A stretch of DNA of 64,000 bases from Erwinia persicina NBRC 102418 (GTDB lineage Bacteria > Pseudomonadota > Gammaproteobacteria > Enterobacterales > Enterobacteriaceae): positions 62,001 through 126,000 of the forward strand of contig NZ_BCTN01000009.1 of assembly GCF_001571305.1 (NCBI RefSeq). Direction: 5' to 3'. Below, piece after piece: positions 62,527 through 64,000 of the stretch. How positions within the stretch are numbered: position 1 is the first letter of the stretch; every line of letters starts with the position of its first letter. The notes under the pieces were generated by a model that saw only the letters and a list, made by a program, of their open reading frames with translations, searched no databases and was not told the origin of the DNA. The translations under genes and the position numbers were made by a program.

Positions 62527-64000
62527 ATGAACGAACAACCGCTGTTAAGCGTGGAAAAACTGCGTGTCACCGCCGGTCATGCCGTGCTGGTAGACGATAT
62601 CTCCTTTACCCTGCGCAAAGGTGAGGTACTGGGACTGATCGGGGAATCTGGGGCCGGCAAGTCGACGATCGGTCAGGCGGTGCTCGGCCACTTTCGTCAT
62701 GGCATGACCCTGAGCGGCGGGCAGATCCACTTTGCCGGGCAGACGCTCACCGGACTGTCTGAGCGTCAGTGGCGCAGGATCCGCGGGGCTAAAATTGCTT
62801 ATGTGGCGCAGTCGGCCAGCGCCGCGTTTAACCCGGCGAAAAAAATCGGCGAACAGGTGATTGAAAGTGCCCTCCGCCACCGGGTCTTTAACCGGCAGAC
62901 CGCTATCCGCCGCGCCGTAGAGATCTTTGCCCAGCTGCAGCTACCGCAGCCGGAGGCCTTTTTCCATCGTTACCCACACCAGGTGTCCGGCGGTCAGCTT
63001 CAGCGGGCGATGATCGCGATGGCCATCTGCGCCGGGCCGGAGCTGATTGTTTTTGATGAACCCACCACCGCGCTGGATGTCACCACCCAGCTGGAAGTGC
63101 TGAAGGCCATCCAGCAGGTTATCCGGTTAACCGGTGTGGCCGCGCTGTATATCAGCCACGATCTGGCGGTGGTCGCCCAGCTCAGTCAGCGCATTATGGT
63201 GCTGCGGCACGGCCGTGAGGTGGAAAGCGGAGAGACGGCGACCCTGCTGGCAGAGCCTGCCGAAGCCTACACCCGCGATCTGTTACACAGCCACGGTGAA
63301 CCGCATGAGCCACGCAGTGCGACACTGCCGCTGCTCAGCGCGCGCGATATCAGTATCCACTATCACGATGCTCCGGTGATCCAGGCGGTATCGCTGGCGG
63401 TCGGGCGCGGGCGCACGCTGGCGCTGATCGGCGAGTCCGGGGCGGGCAAGTCCACGCTTGGCCGGGCGGTCTGCGGGCTGGTGTCCCCGTCTGAGGGCGA
63501 GATCACCTTTAACGGCCAGCGATTGCCGCCGCAGTTACGCCAGCGTTCGCGGCAGCAGATGCAGCAGGTGCAGATGATCCATCAGCACCCTGATACGGCG
63601 CTGAATCCGCGTCTGACCATCGGGCTGCAGATCGAGCGGGCCATGGTCTGCCTGACGGGACTCTCCGCGCCGCAGCGTGAGGCCAGGGTGACGGAACTGC
63701 TGGAAAAAGTCGGACTGTCACCGCTGTTTGCCGGGCGCTATCCGCACGCGCTTTCCGGGGGACAAAAACAGCGCGTCTGCATCGCCCGTGCGCTGGCGGT
63801 AGAACCGTCGCTTATCGTCTGCGATGAACCGACCTCGGCCCTCGATCCGCTGGTCGGACGCGACGTGCTGGCACTGCTGAAAAAGTTACAGGCAGAAACC
63901 GGGGTGTCGCTGCTGTTTATCACCCACGATCTGCACGTGGTGAGGGCAGTGGCGGATGAGGTCATGGTGCTGCGTCACGGTCGGGTGGTGCGACAGGGAC
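62527..64000 (+). CDS. Fused dual-ATPase subunit of the ABC importer (3' end outside window)
   Basis: One frame encodes two complete ABC domains. Domain 1 shows Walker A GESGAGKS, signature VSGGQLQRAM, Walker B LIVFDEPTTALD and switch YISHD. Domain 2 begins near 63330 with a second GESGAGKS, LSGGQKQRVCIARA, DEPTSALD and LFITHD. It is thus a fusion of the usual DppD and DppF subunits (as in YejF/GsiA-type systems). The start ATG at 62527 has AGGA upstream. The gene runs past the window after about 491 codons. Confidence 0.93.
   Translation, partial: MNEQPLLSVEKLRVTAGHAVLVDDISFTLRKGEVLGLIGESGAGKSTIGQAVLGHFRHGMTLSGGQIHFAGQTLTGLSERQWRRIRGAKIAYVAQSASAAFNPAKKIGEQVIESALRHRVFNRQTAIRRAVEIFAQLQLPQPEAFFHRYPHQVSGGQLQRAMIAMAICAGPELIVFDEPTTALDVTTQLEVLKAIQQVIRLTGVAALYISHDLAVVAQLSQRIMVLRHGREVESGETATLLAEPAEAYTRDLLHSHGEPHEPRSATLPLLSARDISIHYHDAPVIQAVSLAVGRGRTLALIGESGAGKSTLGRAVCGLVSPSEGEITFNGQRLPPQLRQRSRQQMQQVQMIHQHPDTALNPRLTIGLQIERAMVCLTGLSAPQREARVTELLEKVGLSPLFAGRYPHALSGGQKQRVCIARALAVEPSLIVCDEPTSALDPLVGRDVLALLKKLQAETGVSLLFITHDLHVVRAVADEVMVLRHGRVVRQG

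Noticed and set aside
1-64000. CRISPR arrays, insertion sequences, rRNA operons
   Set aside because: No regularly spaced repeats, no transposase frame and no rRNA sequence was seen; the only mobile-element trace is the integrase stub beside argU.

Overview
This window is a chromosomal segment of a gammaproteobacterium of the Enterobacterales. The backbone gene order (qmcA, cnoX/ybbN, ybbO, tesA, ybbA, ybbP, purK, purE, lpxH, ppiB, cysS, ybcJ, folD, argU) is that of Escherichia coli, with protein lengths nearly identical. The accessory content (membrane gluconate 2-dehydrogenase, scsABCD, a CadC/FidL-controlled fimbrial cluster) fits a plant- or environment-associated Erwiniaceae member such as Erwinia or Pantoea. 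Genus is an inference; no rRNA gene is present.

Layout. 1-3055: 5' part of qmcA, then four uncharacterised ORFs where E. coli carries fetAB. 3480-8903: cnoX, ybbO, tesA, ybbA, ybbP. 8986-16013: purine, lipid A, proline isomerase, cysteinyl-tRNA and folate housekeeping genes, with an extra COG4637-type ATPase between cysS and ybcJ. 16606-16890: tRNA-Arg(TCT) followed by the C-terminal stub of a phage-type integrase. 17138-28400: an AT-richer fimbrial island with a ToxR/CadC-like regulator, a FidL-like partner, eight chaperone-usher genes in Proteus mrp-like order, and a tandemly duplicated tip-adhesin gene. 28523-31573: DUF1275 membrane protein, lipoprotein, and a solitary flagellin with a sigma-28 promoter. 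31681-33851: tRNA-Gly(CCC), a nucleotidyltransferase and a broken dGTPase. 34184-42401: diguanylate cyclase, cupin, SDR, scsDCBA, and an ankyrin plus Tat-exported amidohydrolase operon facing a LysR regulator. 43511-45727: a YmcF-like zinc-ribbon peptide that seems to start at ATT, a SUKH-fold protein, a YoaK-like 32-residue membrane peptide and a LacI-family regulator. 45724-52125: a compact cluster with its own acyl carrier protein, ketosynthase, ketoreductase, two dehydratase-like hotdog proteins, thioesterase, alpha/beta hydrolase and a CrtI-like FAD oxidoreductase. 52616-56474: gluconate 2-dehydrogenase (three subunits). 56611-57935: DUF2158 protein, OsmC, RcnB-like protein. 58140-64000: homocysteine S-methyltransferase and a dipeptide-type ABC transporter behind a MetJ-box array; the last gene runs off the window.

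The strongest candidates for something undescribed are the self-contained fatty-acid/polyketide-like cluster (45.7-52.1 kb), the MetJ-linked methyltransferase plus ABC importer (58.1-64.0 kb), the duplicated adhesin whose junction preserves the first bases of the downstream gene (26.0-28.5 kb), and the small zinc-ribbon ORF that lacks any standard start codon (43.5 kb). All calls come from reading the sequence and remembered family features; no database search was run.
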